64,000 bases of DNA from Welwitschia mirabilis. Its lineage: Eukaryota; Gnetophyta; Gnetopsida; Welwitschiales. This document shows positions 34,030 to 46,238 of this stretch, in pieces. A model generated the notes under the pieces. The model was not told the origin of the DNA. It worked only from the letters and a program-made list of their open reading frames with translations, and did not search any database. Location: the NCBI GenBank assembly GCA_051453625.1, contig JBOZIK010000001.1, forward strand, positions 161,596,367-161,660,366, written 5' to 3'. Numbering within the stretch: the first letter of the stretch is position 1; each line of letters opens with the position of its first letter. The position numbers were made by a program, and so were the translations under genes.

Positions 34030-36949
34030 ACTGCTTTCTAGTTTCATATTGTAATTTGGTACTATGTTTATTTACCTTTAATGAAAGATTATCTATGTTT
34101 TTCTCTTTCTTTATGCCTTCATAAACATTGAAAGGTAGTTATTTACTATCCTTTTGCTCTGATAACAATTGTGATAATTCAAAATTATTTTAAAGGTAAC
34201 TACATTGATTAATATCAAATAATTAAGAACTATAATAATTTCAAAGAAAACTTATCATTGACAATGTGAGAATTGAGAAAAAAATAAATATGCTTTATTA
34301 ATTCTTGGTAAAAATTAAACTTTGTTATGTTAAACACTAAGCATTGGAGAGTGGATTGACTAAGTTCTATTACCTTTAAGGTCCAGTTGGTGGGATCACT
34401 AGGGGGTCAAGTCAATTTATCAAGGATCAATATACTTGTGCAAATCTCATGCATCCCTAATACTCTTTCTTTACCCTTTTTTAACAATGATGAATACTTA
34501 TCATATCATATCATCACAAACGTAACTCTTCATATTAAATACAATTATTTCTATAAGAGTTATACCCCTTAAATAGAGAAACTACATTTTTTAACAAACT
34601 TAATAATTACATTATTGAAAATTAATATGGGTAACCATAACTATAAATTGAGTTGACTACATATGTAGCCTAAGGATAATGCTTTCCATTAGCACTAGAT
34701 TGTTGGTACTTCTTGGGTGGTGTTCTTTACTTTAAAGAGATAATGGGATAATGACACTTTATCACATTTAAGTAATTTTATAAAAATACCAAATTTATCA
34801 TTTGTTTTAAACTAATATTGATTTTAGAATGTCTTTTACAACTTTATAAAAGTTATCTAGATATTGGCATAAGAAAATGGAATACACTTTTTTATTTTCT
34901 TTGGAATAATTTTTTTTAAAAAAAATTAATTTCATTAAAAATTTAAACTCATTCTTCTTACAATTCTCTAAAATAATATTGAACATCTTTTAGATTTTTT
35001 CTATTCATCTAGATAAAGTGAGCTTATTGCCCTTTAATAAGGGCATACTTCTTATTTCAAAATGTCCACTAGCTAACACTTATACATTTCACTTTAATAT
35101 GTACTTTTTTAATTTCTGTGATTCCTAGATGAACCTTAAACATTTTTCCTTTGTAAAGTTTCAAGCTACTTGTAATAGTGAAATCCAAAATGTAATATGT
35201 GGACTTAGTTAATGCATTACAAATTTTAAAATTTTAATTTATATGAATACTTCATAAATTGATTGAAAGGAGCTAAATTCAATAATCTACTTAGTTCCTT
35301 ATAAAAGTTAACAAACCTAATTATAGAAAAAGTTTCATATCATTAAGATTAAGAAGATATATAATAAGGTACTATAAAATAAGAATTTTTCCTTTTTCAA
35401 TGAAATCTTCATATTATGAAGATTGAGTCAAATGATCATTAATTATAATCATTCATTTAATCATTAACTTTCTTCCATTATAATATCTCAACTCTCCTTT
35501 TACAAAGTATATATATTTATATATGTGCATATGTATATGCACGTATATGTGTGCATGTATGTGTATTTATATAAATATCTTATAACTAAAATTTTTAAAA
35601 TTTTATCCTTAAATGAATAAAGAGTAAAAGCACCAAATATTCCTAAATGATTATAGATGAAAACATGTTTTGTATATTAAAATATAAATTTTAAGTTTAA
35701 TAAGAAAGCTATAAGTTTTAATTTTTGAAGTAATATTAAATAACAATAATATATAATAAAAAATATTTTAGTTATTACCCTTCTTAGATTATTAACTTAT
35801 TAGTATACTTTAATTTAATAATTTTCCAACATTAAAAGCATTAATTAATAGATCTTTTTGGCTTTAAACAGGTATTGTAAGTAAAAGTTAATAATAAATA
35901 TTTATTAACATAAACATAAATTATTCAAAATTTTTCTAAACTACACTCATAATAGGACCCATAAAAACCTAAGTTTATCAATTTTTTATTTCTATAGATA
36001 TATTTTTAAGATTATACTTTAAGTGTAAAAATTACCAAAATTTTAAAGTTTTTATAATAATACCTTAGATTAAAAAGGTTTATAAGTCTTAAATTACTTT
36101 AAATTTTCAAGTGATTTAGGACTCTTTGAAAATATTATAGAATTCTATGCAACCTAGACTACTAATTTATCAAAAAATACTGATTTTGTAAAATGAAACT
36201 AATTACTTGTTATGTTTTATTTTTATTCTTAAATTATTTTATAAAATACCTTTTTTCTTCTTTTTCTTATTATTTTTCTTATTCTTCCTCTTTTTTTCTC
36301 TTTTTTTTTGTGGTGGTATTGAAAGGAATTTTTGAAAATTAAAGACACAACCACAAAATCACAAGAACACTATTCTACCATTAGAATGTCTCCATGGAGA
36401 CATAAAATAATTTTTAAAATTTTATCAAATGATAAAAAAATTTATGGTATGTGGGGGTGGGTGGAAGGGGTTGTGTGTATGAAGATATAAAATAATTTTT
36501 TATATTTTATCTAATGTTAAAAATTTATTGTTTAGATTTTTAAATTTTTATGCTTCCATTTTATTAAATTTAAATCTTTGCTATACAAGTAACATAAAAG
36601 TCCATAATAAATTTACAAAAACTATAGTTGATAAAATTAATATTAAATATTAATCTAATGAGTTTAACTATTTGAGGTTCAATAACCCTACTAAATATTC
36701 TGAAGATATATAAAATAAATACTAGATAATGAGAATAATACGAATCAAAAAAAAATATATTCTAAGAAGGTAAGTTTAATCATCCTTAGGATTTTATGTG
36801 AAGGATTAATTGGTATTCATAATTTAAGAATCAAATAATTCACTTTAATAAGAGAATTATAAGTCATATTAGTATTAAAAAAAGCTATAACATGTGTTTA
36901 ATATTCTATAATGTAATATGAACAAGGGCATCAAACATTAAAGTAAAAC
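34030..36949. other. AT-rich intergenic DNA, no recognisable gene
   Basis: Only simple AT-rich sequence and a short TATATG/TGTATG-rich stretch (35500-35575) were seen. Confidence 0.4.
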
Positions 36950-38015
36950 CCTTGATCACTTAGCCAAATAATTTCCAATGTAAACCTTATTAACTAATCA
37001 TGTAAAGACATTTCTCAAATATCTCCTTCATCTTGGTTTGAGCCTAATAGAAGGGATAATTTCAATAAAATAAATACCATAATAAGAAAATGCATTATCA
37101 TACAAAAATCCTCTATTATGTAAGTAATTTTCATAATAAGAAATTAATATAGAACTAGAATAACTAAAGAAATCCAATTGGAATGTTAAATTATTGATGA
37201 TTGCTAATTAATAAAGAGTTAACAAAGATTTGATAAAGGTCTAAGATCTAAGATCCTTGGCTTAAGCTTCCACTCAAAACTAGTAAGATCAGCAAAGCAG
37301 AAGATGCAAATAATGAAAAAAGATTTGATAGCATTAACTCACATAAAAATGTATTAGTTTACAAAATAGGAAAGGGCTCCATTTATAGATAAATGAAAGA
37401 GGAAAGATTTTTATTTAATGTATTAACAATTATGTACATCATCTAGCTCTTAACATAATATGGTTACATTAAATTAGATCAGATCGATTACATTAAATTA
37501 AATAAGATTGATCATTAACATAGTGGTTGAGCTAATGTATTAAAAGAAAAATAATTTTATTTATAATAAATGTACTTACATAGGATGATTAGTTTTCTTG
37601 TTTTTATTACATACATCATTTCCTCATGCTAGTTCCTTCTTAATCCTTCATAGACCCATTATCATATTTAATAAGTTTAAAATGTGCATTGAATAATGTG
37701 TAATATGTATGGAAGAATAAATATTTTTCTATCGACAAAATTCAATACTATCCTATGTCATAATGAGATGATTTTTGTCAAATTCAATGGAGAATAACAT
37801 AATTTTTCTTCTTATTTATTTTTATTTTCTTTTTATTTTTTATTTTCTTTTTTTTAGGAGAGGAGGTTAGAGGAATGGAAAGATACTAGTACCTAAAAAA
37901 TGTTTTTATTTCAATTAAAAAAAGAGTTCAAAATCAAGGCATTATGGCTTGAAAAACAATTATGCTTTAAGAAACTTAAGAATAAGGCATCATAACCTTA
38001 ATAGAAAGCTATCAA
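36950..38015 (-). repeat. Repeat Y, copy b (LTR-like, probable solo LTR)
   Basis: Blocks at 37220-37270, 37370-37400, 37590-37670 and 37670-38015 match copy c (57850-58600). The last block also matches copy a (17745-18035). On the minus strand TATA-like CTATAAATG lies near 37383-37391, followed by GGAGCCC. No gag-pol of the same orientation adjoins it. The 5' limit is uncertain. Confidence 0.6.
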
Positions 38016-39091
38016 TCTAGATGAAATAAAGAAACAACTAAAAAGAATTTCAAGAAAAGACATTATGTGAAATTTTTTAATTCTAACTTTATGATTATAA
38101 CTAATCACTTAAAAGTGATAAAAAACCATGATAAGAACAACCAATTTTTATACTAGTCATAGGATGTAAAACTATAGGCACAAAGGTTTGAACAAGAAAG
38201 ATAAGTTGATGAGGATATTAGTTATAGGCTAACACTCTATTTTAGATCTACCTTATGAGTCTTCTAAGGCTTACTCCCTATAGAATGGCTTCCATGATGC
38301 TTTGACCCTTATTGGATATCTACTTGATGAGCTATTTTTAAAGGAAGATGAGCATTAAGAGAAACTTAGATAAATCTATGGTTCATCCAATAAATTTTCT
38401 AAAGCTTAGACCATTTTCACTTGATTTCAAAGTTGAAAACAATCATTTTACAAACTACTCATTTTCTCTTAGATAATTAAATAATAGAAAACAGAACACC
38501 CTATATTATAAGATATTAAATCATATATATCGTTTCAAATTAGATACAAATTAAAAGGATGAATAACTCTTTATAGAAATTATAGATGAGTATTAGTATT
38601 TGGCAGAAAACTAAAGAACACCAACTTGTTTTGAAAGTTAAATATTCTAAAGGATGTACATGTCCAAATCTAAGTATTTCTAGTAAAAATAAATCATCAA
38701 AAGCTATGACTAAAACTTTTAGGACTATCATATGAAAGGCATCCTAGGTTAAAAATACCATATTCTAAGGTTTGCTACTAATAGATAAACCTTGATAAAG
38801 GAAGCACCACAAAAAATGCTTGATTTCTAGAAGCATTGAAAGTTTTCAGATTTTTATAAATACATTTAGTTAAAAATGAATCACGTATTTTTAAAATATT
38901 TTGAAGGAGAAACGTTATAACATAGTATAATCTACTTTCTCATCCTTTTTGATTTATGGATATGAGTGTATGTGCTTATACACATGCTCATTAGTTTTAA
39001 GATCCATCAAATTCATTAGGTCATACTTAAACTTAGTACACTCAATTTTCATGCACTTCCTTCATAAACTACATTAATCATTTACTTTTAA
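38016..39091. other. Intergenic DNA, no recognisable gene
   Basis: No domain seen on either strand. The stretch 38190-38500 reads more evenly than its surroundings but gave no motif. Confidence 0.35.
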
Positions 39092-39190
39092 TAAGTATCT
39101 TTTTTTCTTTTTTCTTTGATTTTTTTTTTATGAGAATCAAACTTACAACCATAGAGTCATGGGAGTAATGCTCTATTATTGGGTTGTATT
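39092..39190 (-). mobile_element. tRNA-derived retroposon (SINE-like) with A-rich tail
   Basis: On the minus strand, ACAACCCAATAATAGAGC fits a Pol III A box and GGTTGTAAGTTTGATTCTCA a B box (consensus GGTTCGANTCC), at tRNA-like spacing. The tRNA-like part (39190-39131) runs directly into an A-rich stretch (39130-39092). It is either a very short SINE or a retroposed tRNA. Base pairing is too decayed to name the tRNA. Confidence 0.5.
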
Positions 39191-40589
39191 CAAAAAGGAT
39201 TTACTAAATATTTTTAGTTATTAAACTAAGATAAGACATATATATATAAATGAGTAAAACAAAGATTCACATGCTAGTTATGTAAATATTTTATATTGTT
39301 TTATACCTTCTTGTAACTTTTTAATATAAATTAGTGCTTTTATATCATAAGAGTTATTTGATTTAACATTGGGATAGTCTTTATTTATTAATTTATTTAT
39401 TTCATGAAATATGAAATAAAAAATTTTGTTAAAAATTATTATCAATATTATATACTTATTAAAAATTTAGGTTAATTACTTAAATGATCATACAAATATC
39501 TATAAGTCAAAATTAAACCTAGTCTATATCTTTAACATTATTTTTTAAAATAAAAGTATAAAGATATTATTACTTATAAAAATAAATACTAGGTCTCATA
39601 AACCTCTAATTAAAGAAGGGTTTGAAATTTAATATTAAAAGGTAACATATAATGTTTCTAAGATATTAACATGTTTCATATTTAAGTAGTTAAAAGTTAA
39701 CAAAAATGTGGTACGTAAGAGATTATGTGACTTCTCACAAGGATGATATTGAATCCTCTAAAACCTTTATTTTTTCTAAACTTTTAATGGATGTTATCTA
39801 GTCATTTTGAATAATTAAATACATAAAAATTTATTAGTTGTGGTAATGGTATCAAGGCCATCAATTTTCCACTATCTTTATCCACTAGTATTCTATAATT
39901 CCAAGGTATGATCAACACATTGATAGTTTTACATGACTATATAAAGACCCAAAGTTCTTTATTAGGATTTAAATTTTCTTATTAAAAGGTTTTAATGGTA
40001 TATTACTTATGTTTATTAGTATCCATAATAATGTCATCTTAGGGCTTGTGACTTTTTCTTCGTAATCTTTTAGTTAAATCATCCACTTCAATAATTACTT
40101 TGATTTTGAAAGGTATAATGGTGATAAACTAGTATCTAATAATTCTCATTCTCTAGTCATTAGCATGATATTAGATTCAGAGGAATTTTCCATGTCAAGG
40201 CCATCTTTTAAACCTACTCCTACTCTCTCATAGATTTTGCATTTATGCTTTACATCCAATCTTATTTATATTTTATATGTAGTGCAATGATTTAGCTATT
40301 AAATAGTAATGTTATGACCTCATTACAAACCATAATGTAATTGCAAATAGATTTTATTGATAAACATAAAACCTAAGTTTGTCTCATCAAGTATAAAACA
40401 TAGAGTTTTGGCAAGTACATAGGATTAAAAGAATAAATTCAATGACAAAGAAAACCAAATCAAACATAATCCTGCACTTATTTTGTATGATTTTTAACAA
40501 CGTAATAAAATTAGCTATGAAGAAGTTTTTACACCTATTTACTCAAACCCTTGAGACTTTTGGGTTGTAACATGTAAAACTAAATGTCC

Positions 40590-41573
40590 AAGTCCATGAA
40601 TCCTTTAGGTTAGTTTCACCTATTACTTAAATCCATAATGCCTTAAAGATTTTAAAGGATAAATCCATAAAGCATTTAAGTTTAATCAAGAAATCTAGCG
40701 TTACAACAAAAAGCTAAAGATACAAAAGTAGTAACTAATAGAATTCCACTAGATTAAGGCTATCTATAGGCTTGAAAATCTAAATGTTATTACTAAAATA
40801 TTATTTTCCTCTAGCATTCATTGACCAAATCTTAGGAAGAGTCTCAAGACATTTATATGATTTCTCTTTTATAGTTATTCTAGGTACCAACAAGTAGAAG
40901 TTGCTTTTAAATATCACGATAAAACAAATTTCACATGTCTCTTTACAAATTTGTTTACTAAAGAAACCTCTTTGGATCATGTAATGTCTTATAGTACATT
41001 GTGTAGAAGTTGTCATGGATTATTTTTCTATTATTGGAAATACATTTGATAAATGCTTTAACAACTTACAAAACTCATGATTAAGTGCATTGAAACAAAT
41101 TGTTTTCTAAATTGATAAAAATATTAATTCATGTTATAGTTTTAGGACATATCTTCCATCAAAATTAACCTTTCAAAGATAGAAATAATTAAAAACTTTT
41201 CTTTTCCTAAGAATTTTAAAGATGTAAAATCATTCCTATGATACTAGGTATTTAAAAAGTTTCATACAAGACTTTAGTAAAATTTCTTAACTAATATGTG
41301 AATATCTTAATAACATTATTAATTTTGATTGCAACGAAGAATGTAAAAAAAATCTAAATATTTGACAAAATTAATAACTTCTAATCCTATCTTGCAACCC
41401 TCAAGCCAATAATTACCTTTTGAATTAATGTGTGATGTGAGTGATTATGCATTAGAAATAGTTCTTAAACAAAGAAAAGATAAGAAACCTTATATTATAT
41501 CTTATACAAGTAAATCCTTATTAGTTCTCAACTTAACTATACCACCATAACAAAGAGTTTCTTATAGTAGTAT
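40590..41573 (+). pseudogene. Athila-type reverse transcriptase and 5' half of RNase H, relic
   Basis: 'FPLAFIDQILGRVSRHLYDF' (about 40806-40865) matches 'FPLPFIDQMLERLAGH.FYCFLDGYSGYNQ', the Athila RT. QDFSKIS, KCIETNCFLN and IVLGHIF follow, matching 'RCIE.NLVLN.EKCHFMV..GIVLGH' and 'KDFSKIA'. RNase H begins near 41400 with LPFELMCDVSDYALEIVLKQ, then RKDKKPYIISYTSKSL, with the catalytic Asp kept, and breaks at EFLIVV exactly at 41573. The second half is at 46239. The RT active-site DD is not legible. No gag was found upstream to ~38 kb. Confidence 0.75.
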
Positions 41574-42264
41574 TATCATGACCCAATTTTTGTGTTGGAC
41601 GTAAAAGCATGAAATTTATTTTTTTAAAAATTAAAGCTAAAGTACAATACTTGCATTAATTTACATGATAAGATAAACATTGTAGTAGAATAATTTAGGT
41701 TATGATTGAGAGACTTGCCTCTCAGTTGCTCATAGGATTCACATCAAGTGAACTATCTTGTGATAGCCTAGTTAACTAATATCATAACCAACCTTAAGGT
41801 TAATTTAAAATCTTGACTAAGAGCACATGAAAGAAGTGTGGAGCAAAAGGAGGGTTGTAGTCGAGTGGTTAATTACATAAATAGCTAAGCAATCATGCAT
41901 ACGTAATTCTTATGTAGAGGAATCCAAACTACACATAGTTTTATCTTAGACCTCATTTCAATCTCCACAAATATACATAATTGTAAGATAGATCAAGGTG
42001 GTCTGTATCAATGGCATGTGGTAATTCTAGGCATGAAATAATCTAACAAATAATGTAAGAACTTGATATTCAAACCAACATCAACAGATATCACACACAA
42101 ATATATGTACATATATGTAACAACTATATGTAAAAGTAGAGAAGTCAGCCAGTCAAGAACTCTTGAGGTTATAACATTCAATCCTATTAGAGAGTTCTAA
42201 TGCATAAATGATGATAATACACATGTATATTAATATAAATTAAATATATGGTATCCAAGAGTGA

Positions 42265-42266
42265 GA

Positions 42267-42334
<68 letters not shown>

Positions 42335-43306
42335 NNNNNNNNNNNNNNNNNNNNNNNNNNNNNNNNNNNNNNNNNNNNNNNNNNNNNNNNNNNNNNNNNN
42401 NNNNNNNNNNNNNNNNNNNNNNNNNNNNNNNNNNNNNNNNNNNNNNNNNNNNNNNNNNNNNNNNNNNNNNNNNNNNNNNNNNNNNNNNNNNNNNNNNNNN
42501 NNNNNNNNNNNNNNNNNNNNNNNNNNNNNNNNNNNNNNNNNNNNNNNNNNNNNNNNNNNNNNNNNNNNNNNNNNNNNNNNNNNNNNNNNNNNNNNNNNNN
42601 NNNNNNNNNNNNNNNNNNNNNNNNNNNNNNNNNNNNNNNNNNNNNNNNNNNNNNNNNNNNNNNNNNNNNNNNNNNNNNNNNNNNNNNNNNNNNNNNNNNN
42701 NNNNNNNNNNNNNNNNNNNNNNNNNNNNNNNNNNNNNNNNNNNNNNNNNNNNNNNNNNNNNNNNNNNNNNNNNNNNNNNNNNNNNNNNNNNNNNNNNNNN
42801 NNNNNNNNNNNNNNNNNNNNNNNNNNNNNNNNNNNNNNNNNNNNNNNNNNNNNNNNNNNNNNNNNNNNNNNNNNNNNNNNNNNNNNNNNNNNNNNNNNNN
42901 NNNNNNNNNNNNNNNNNNNNNNNNNNNNNNNNNNNNNNNNNNNNNNNNNNNNNNNNNNNNNNNNNNNNNNNNNNNNNNNNNNNNNNNNNNNNNNNNNNNN
43001 NNNNNNNNNNNNNNNNNNNNNNNNNNNNNNNNNNNNNNNNNNNNNNNNNNNNNNNNNNNNNNNNNNNNNNNNNNNNNNNNNNNNNNNNNNNNNNNNNNNN
43101 NNNNNNNNNNNNNNNNNNNNNNNNNNNNNNNNNNNNNNNNNNNNNNNNNNNNNNNNNNNNNNNNNNNNNNNNNNNNNNNNNNNNNNNNNNNNNNNNNNNN
43201 NNNNNNNNNNNNNNNNNNNNNNNNNNNNNNNNNNNNNNNNNNNNNNNNNNNNNNNNNNNNNNNNNNNNNNNNNNNNNNNNNGTGTGTGTGTGTTGTGTGT
43301 GTGTGT
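42265..43306. repeat. (GA)n - 947-N gap - (GT)n
   Basis: GA repeats run from about 42265 into the gap (42335-43281), which exits into GT repeats. The matching place in X2 (about 52675-52700) has only ~25 bp of ordinary sequence, so a microsatellite expansion is specific to X1 and probably caused the gap. Confidence 0.85.
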
Positions 43307-45449
43307 AGTGAAACCCCTAGTTACTTGGCTATAATTATCCATTAGCAATCCATCATCACCAAGCACAAAAGATCCCCTTATATCACTATACCATCTTGCT
43401 GAGTGCCAATGGGAGGGGAATATATTATAATAGAGTGTCATTATGGTAAACTCATGCAAAAATATGATTAACACACACACACACATGCTTATACACACTT
43501 ACGTACATCATTTCAACAGGTTACCTCATAGCTACTTCTTTTATAACATAAAATAATAAATCTAATAATATATAAATATAAAATGCCAAAAAGGGTAGTC
43601 TGTATGCCAGTGATTAAGTCACTAGTCTCAATAGACTTAACTCAATAGAAGTCAAAGGATAAATGGTTCTAATTAAATGCTTAATTATTTCAATTAGTAT
43701 CATATAATAATCACTATTATTATATTATTTTATGTATAAGATAACAAATAACTACTTGAAACATTTAACTCATTTACACGAACATGTAAGAAATTATATT
43801 TAAGGATACATACCTAGAAAGCATTAAGAATATTAGAAGCAACCTTAATCATTCGAGACTTTGCTAAAACCTGTGTCATTATTTACTATACTATACATAC
43901 ATAACTGCATAAATCATAAACTTCTAACAAAGCTCTTAGGCAATCATAGAATAAGACTAATTAGTGGCTAGAACACCATTATGATACATTAATAGTAATG
44001 TTCGCATAATACCAACTCTTACATTATCCATTACTACATCTTAAACAATAGTGATATGATCTCCGACATGCAATTTAATGTAATATATTTCCACACTAAT
44101 AATTCTCATTAAATTTCAATCCCTTAATTGCTAAGTGTCTTCCATAAGAAATATGAAAATGACACAAATTAGGGTTTCTATCATGCCATATGGTAAGTAT
44201 ATATGTTCCGTATCCCTTATAAATATTAAAAAAAAAGTCCATCATTAGATAAATAACCCTCAACTCCAGTGTTTTAGTTTAATTACATACTAGTCATCCA
44301 ATTCTAATAGTTGCAATATTTTTCCACTGCATTTCATATCTTTACTAGTCTATATTTGCATGATTTCCCTGGCTTCATCGATTTCTTTATGTTTTACGAA
44401 TTTGATTTTTAGTTTATTACACTTAAATAAAGAATTTCATAGATGTATACCTCTCTGTAATAGATTGTCCCCTTTCAAACTTGTCAACGTTTCTATGGTT
44501 TCAGCAAAGAGAAGATTCCTCAAAATCTTCTTAAAATTTAATTAAATTTTCCAACACTAAAACTTTTTTTTAATTTCCCAATCTATCTATGGTTTACATA
44601 TTACCTTGTCTTCTACTCTATGGTTTTAGTATTTATACATGTATATTTATGTTTCTAGTAAATAAAGAGTAGACTGAATGTTGTTAACACTATATTGAAA
44701 AATACCTAAAATTAATGATAGCATTTAATACATAACTCTAAACCAAAGGCTCAAGAAAAAAAATACTAACATGAAATATGAATATTCCATTTTTCGTTAT
44801 CCTAATATCATTTTCAAGCATCATAATAGAGTATGGCTTTGGTTGATGAATCTATAAAATATGTTCCTACTATGTAAATCAATAAAAGTAAAGAAAAATG
44901 AGGAGAACCTAGGCATTAGGGTTCGCTCTCTACATATCTCAATCTTCCACTAATTCTATTCTTCATTTTTCACAATTCCATTTTCTACACAAAAAGATCC
45001 TAATCTTAGTTTCTCTTCAAAGTCTAAGAAATATAAGACTATTAAATAGTTTTTATTATAATAATTATGTCTAGTACTTCTTGTGATACACCTGAGTTTC
45101 TTCATGTTACTATTTTCTCATATATATTCTTCCTTTAATTACTAAAGAAAACTAATTTATTTCATAATATTTTTATAAGCCCTATATTCCAAAAAAAAAC
45201 TAAAACGCTATGTGTTTTCTTATATTCCTATATTCCTTTTATTAATTTTCAATATAATTCTATTTCTTTGGAACCACACACCTGAAAGCTCCAAAAAAAA
45301 AAATTTCTTAATGTGTTGGAAAGGGCCAATTTCTGTGAACTAACCTACCATACTATCTTTAAAATACCCCAAAACTTAAAAACCGAATAGAAACTCAAAG
45401 GATATATAAACCAGGAAAAATAACAATCAAAACATTTAGAATAGAACCA

Positions 45450-46210
45450 CATACAAGAAGGTTGTTGTATCGGCCTCTCTGAAATTCCTCCGTTTGCTCT
45501 CCAGAAAATGTGAATTTCCTTTCCAGCTTTTCATGGTGTTCCAGGTGTAGGGTAGGCATTTGCTAATACAAACAAACCTTTCATTTACGCACTATTGCTA
45601 ATAATCCTTTGTGATTATCGCCTCTTTCTGAAATAACATGAGATGAGGAATCAATTCTGGAAGGCGAAGATTCCAACAAAATATAAGCCAGTGCGGTTCC
45701 CGCCACTGAATAAATCAAACGGAGAAATCGTACTCACGGAGCTCCAATTTTTCATGGTGGTTTCAGCAGCGGTGACCACTTCAGGATTTCTAGCAGCTAC
45801 TTCGATGATGATGGTTCTGCAAATGCTACAAAAATACTCTTCAAGTCTTAATGCTACGTTTTTGGTGAAAACGGTTGCAGGTCTTCTTGACAAGCGTAGA
45901 TTTTCTGACACCAGCAACACCATAGAATAAGATCATGCTCTCATTGCCATTTTCTCCTTCTGCTTTTCGCCGCATGTCTGTTGACATGTGGAACCATGGA
46001 GTGTTTCTTGATAGGGCTGATGCTTTCATCGTTTTACAAATACCAAAGCCTTCGCAATTGCTTTATGACAAAATGTCCTCCTCTCAACACACAAGCAAAG
46101 CCATTTGAGAAGGATGTCTCAAACAGGAACTCTTGTTTTATGAATCAGTGGTTGCCCTCTCGCATGTAAAAGTCAACGCTCTTCCACCCATGAGCTACGT
46201 TTTCATTCCC
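45450..46210. other. CpG-retaining, gene-like island inside X1
   Basis: GC content and CpG rise sharply against the surroundings. On the plus strand 95 codons are open from the ATG at 45643 (PLNKSNGEIVLTELQFFMVV, then SAAVTTSGFLAATSMMMVLQ). On the minus strand two frames of 90 and 62 codons are open. One of these has GVAGVRKSTLVKKTC at about 45880-45925, close to a P-loop of the NB-ARC type with the second-last Gly changed to Arg. No frame is long enough to decide the strand. I cannot name the gene. It may be a captured host-gene fragment or a regulatory part of the LTR. Confidence 0.35.
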
Positions 46211-46238
46211 CAATACAGATGTAACTTGGGGTATTACA

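Larger units (their letters stand above)
41574..46238 (+). repeat. Repeat X1: LTR-like insertion in RNase H, 4665 bp with gap
   Basis: It starts TATCATGACCCAA, a one-base change from the common gypsy LTR start TGTCATGACCC, and ends GGGGTATTACA. The flanks are AGTAT (41569-41573) and AATAT (46239-46243), a 4/5 match to a 5-bp target duplication. Removing it rejoins Athila RNase H. The first ~2.4 kb match X2 (53352 down to about 51850) in inverted orientation. A TATA-like TTTTATAACATAAA is shared near 43537. No second, flanking LTR and no gag-pol were seen, so it is probably a long solo LTR with a gene-like island near its 3' end. Confidence 0.6.

Noticed and set aside
42230-43498. Long frames of several hundred codons across 42230-43498
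   Set aside because: They consist of N-derived unknown residues plus GA and GT repeat translations (Arg-Glu, Ser-Leu, Cys-Val). No gene can be inferred.
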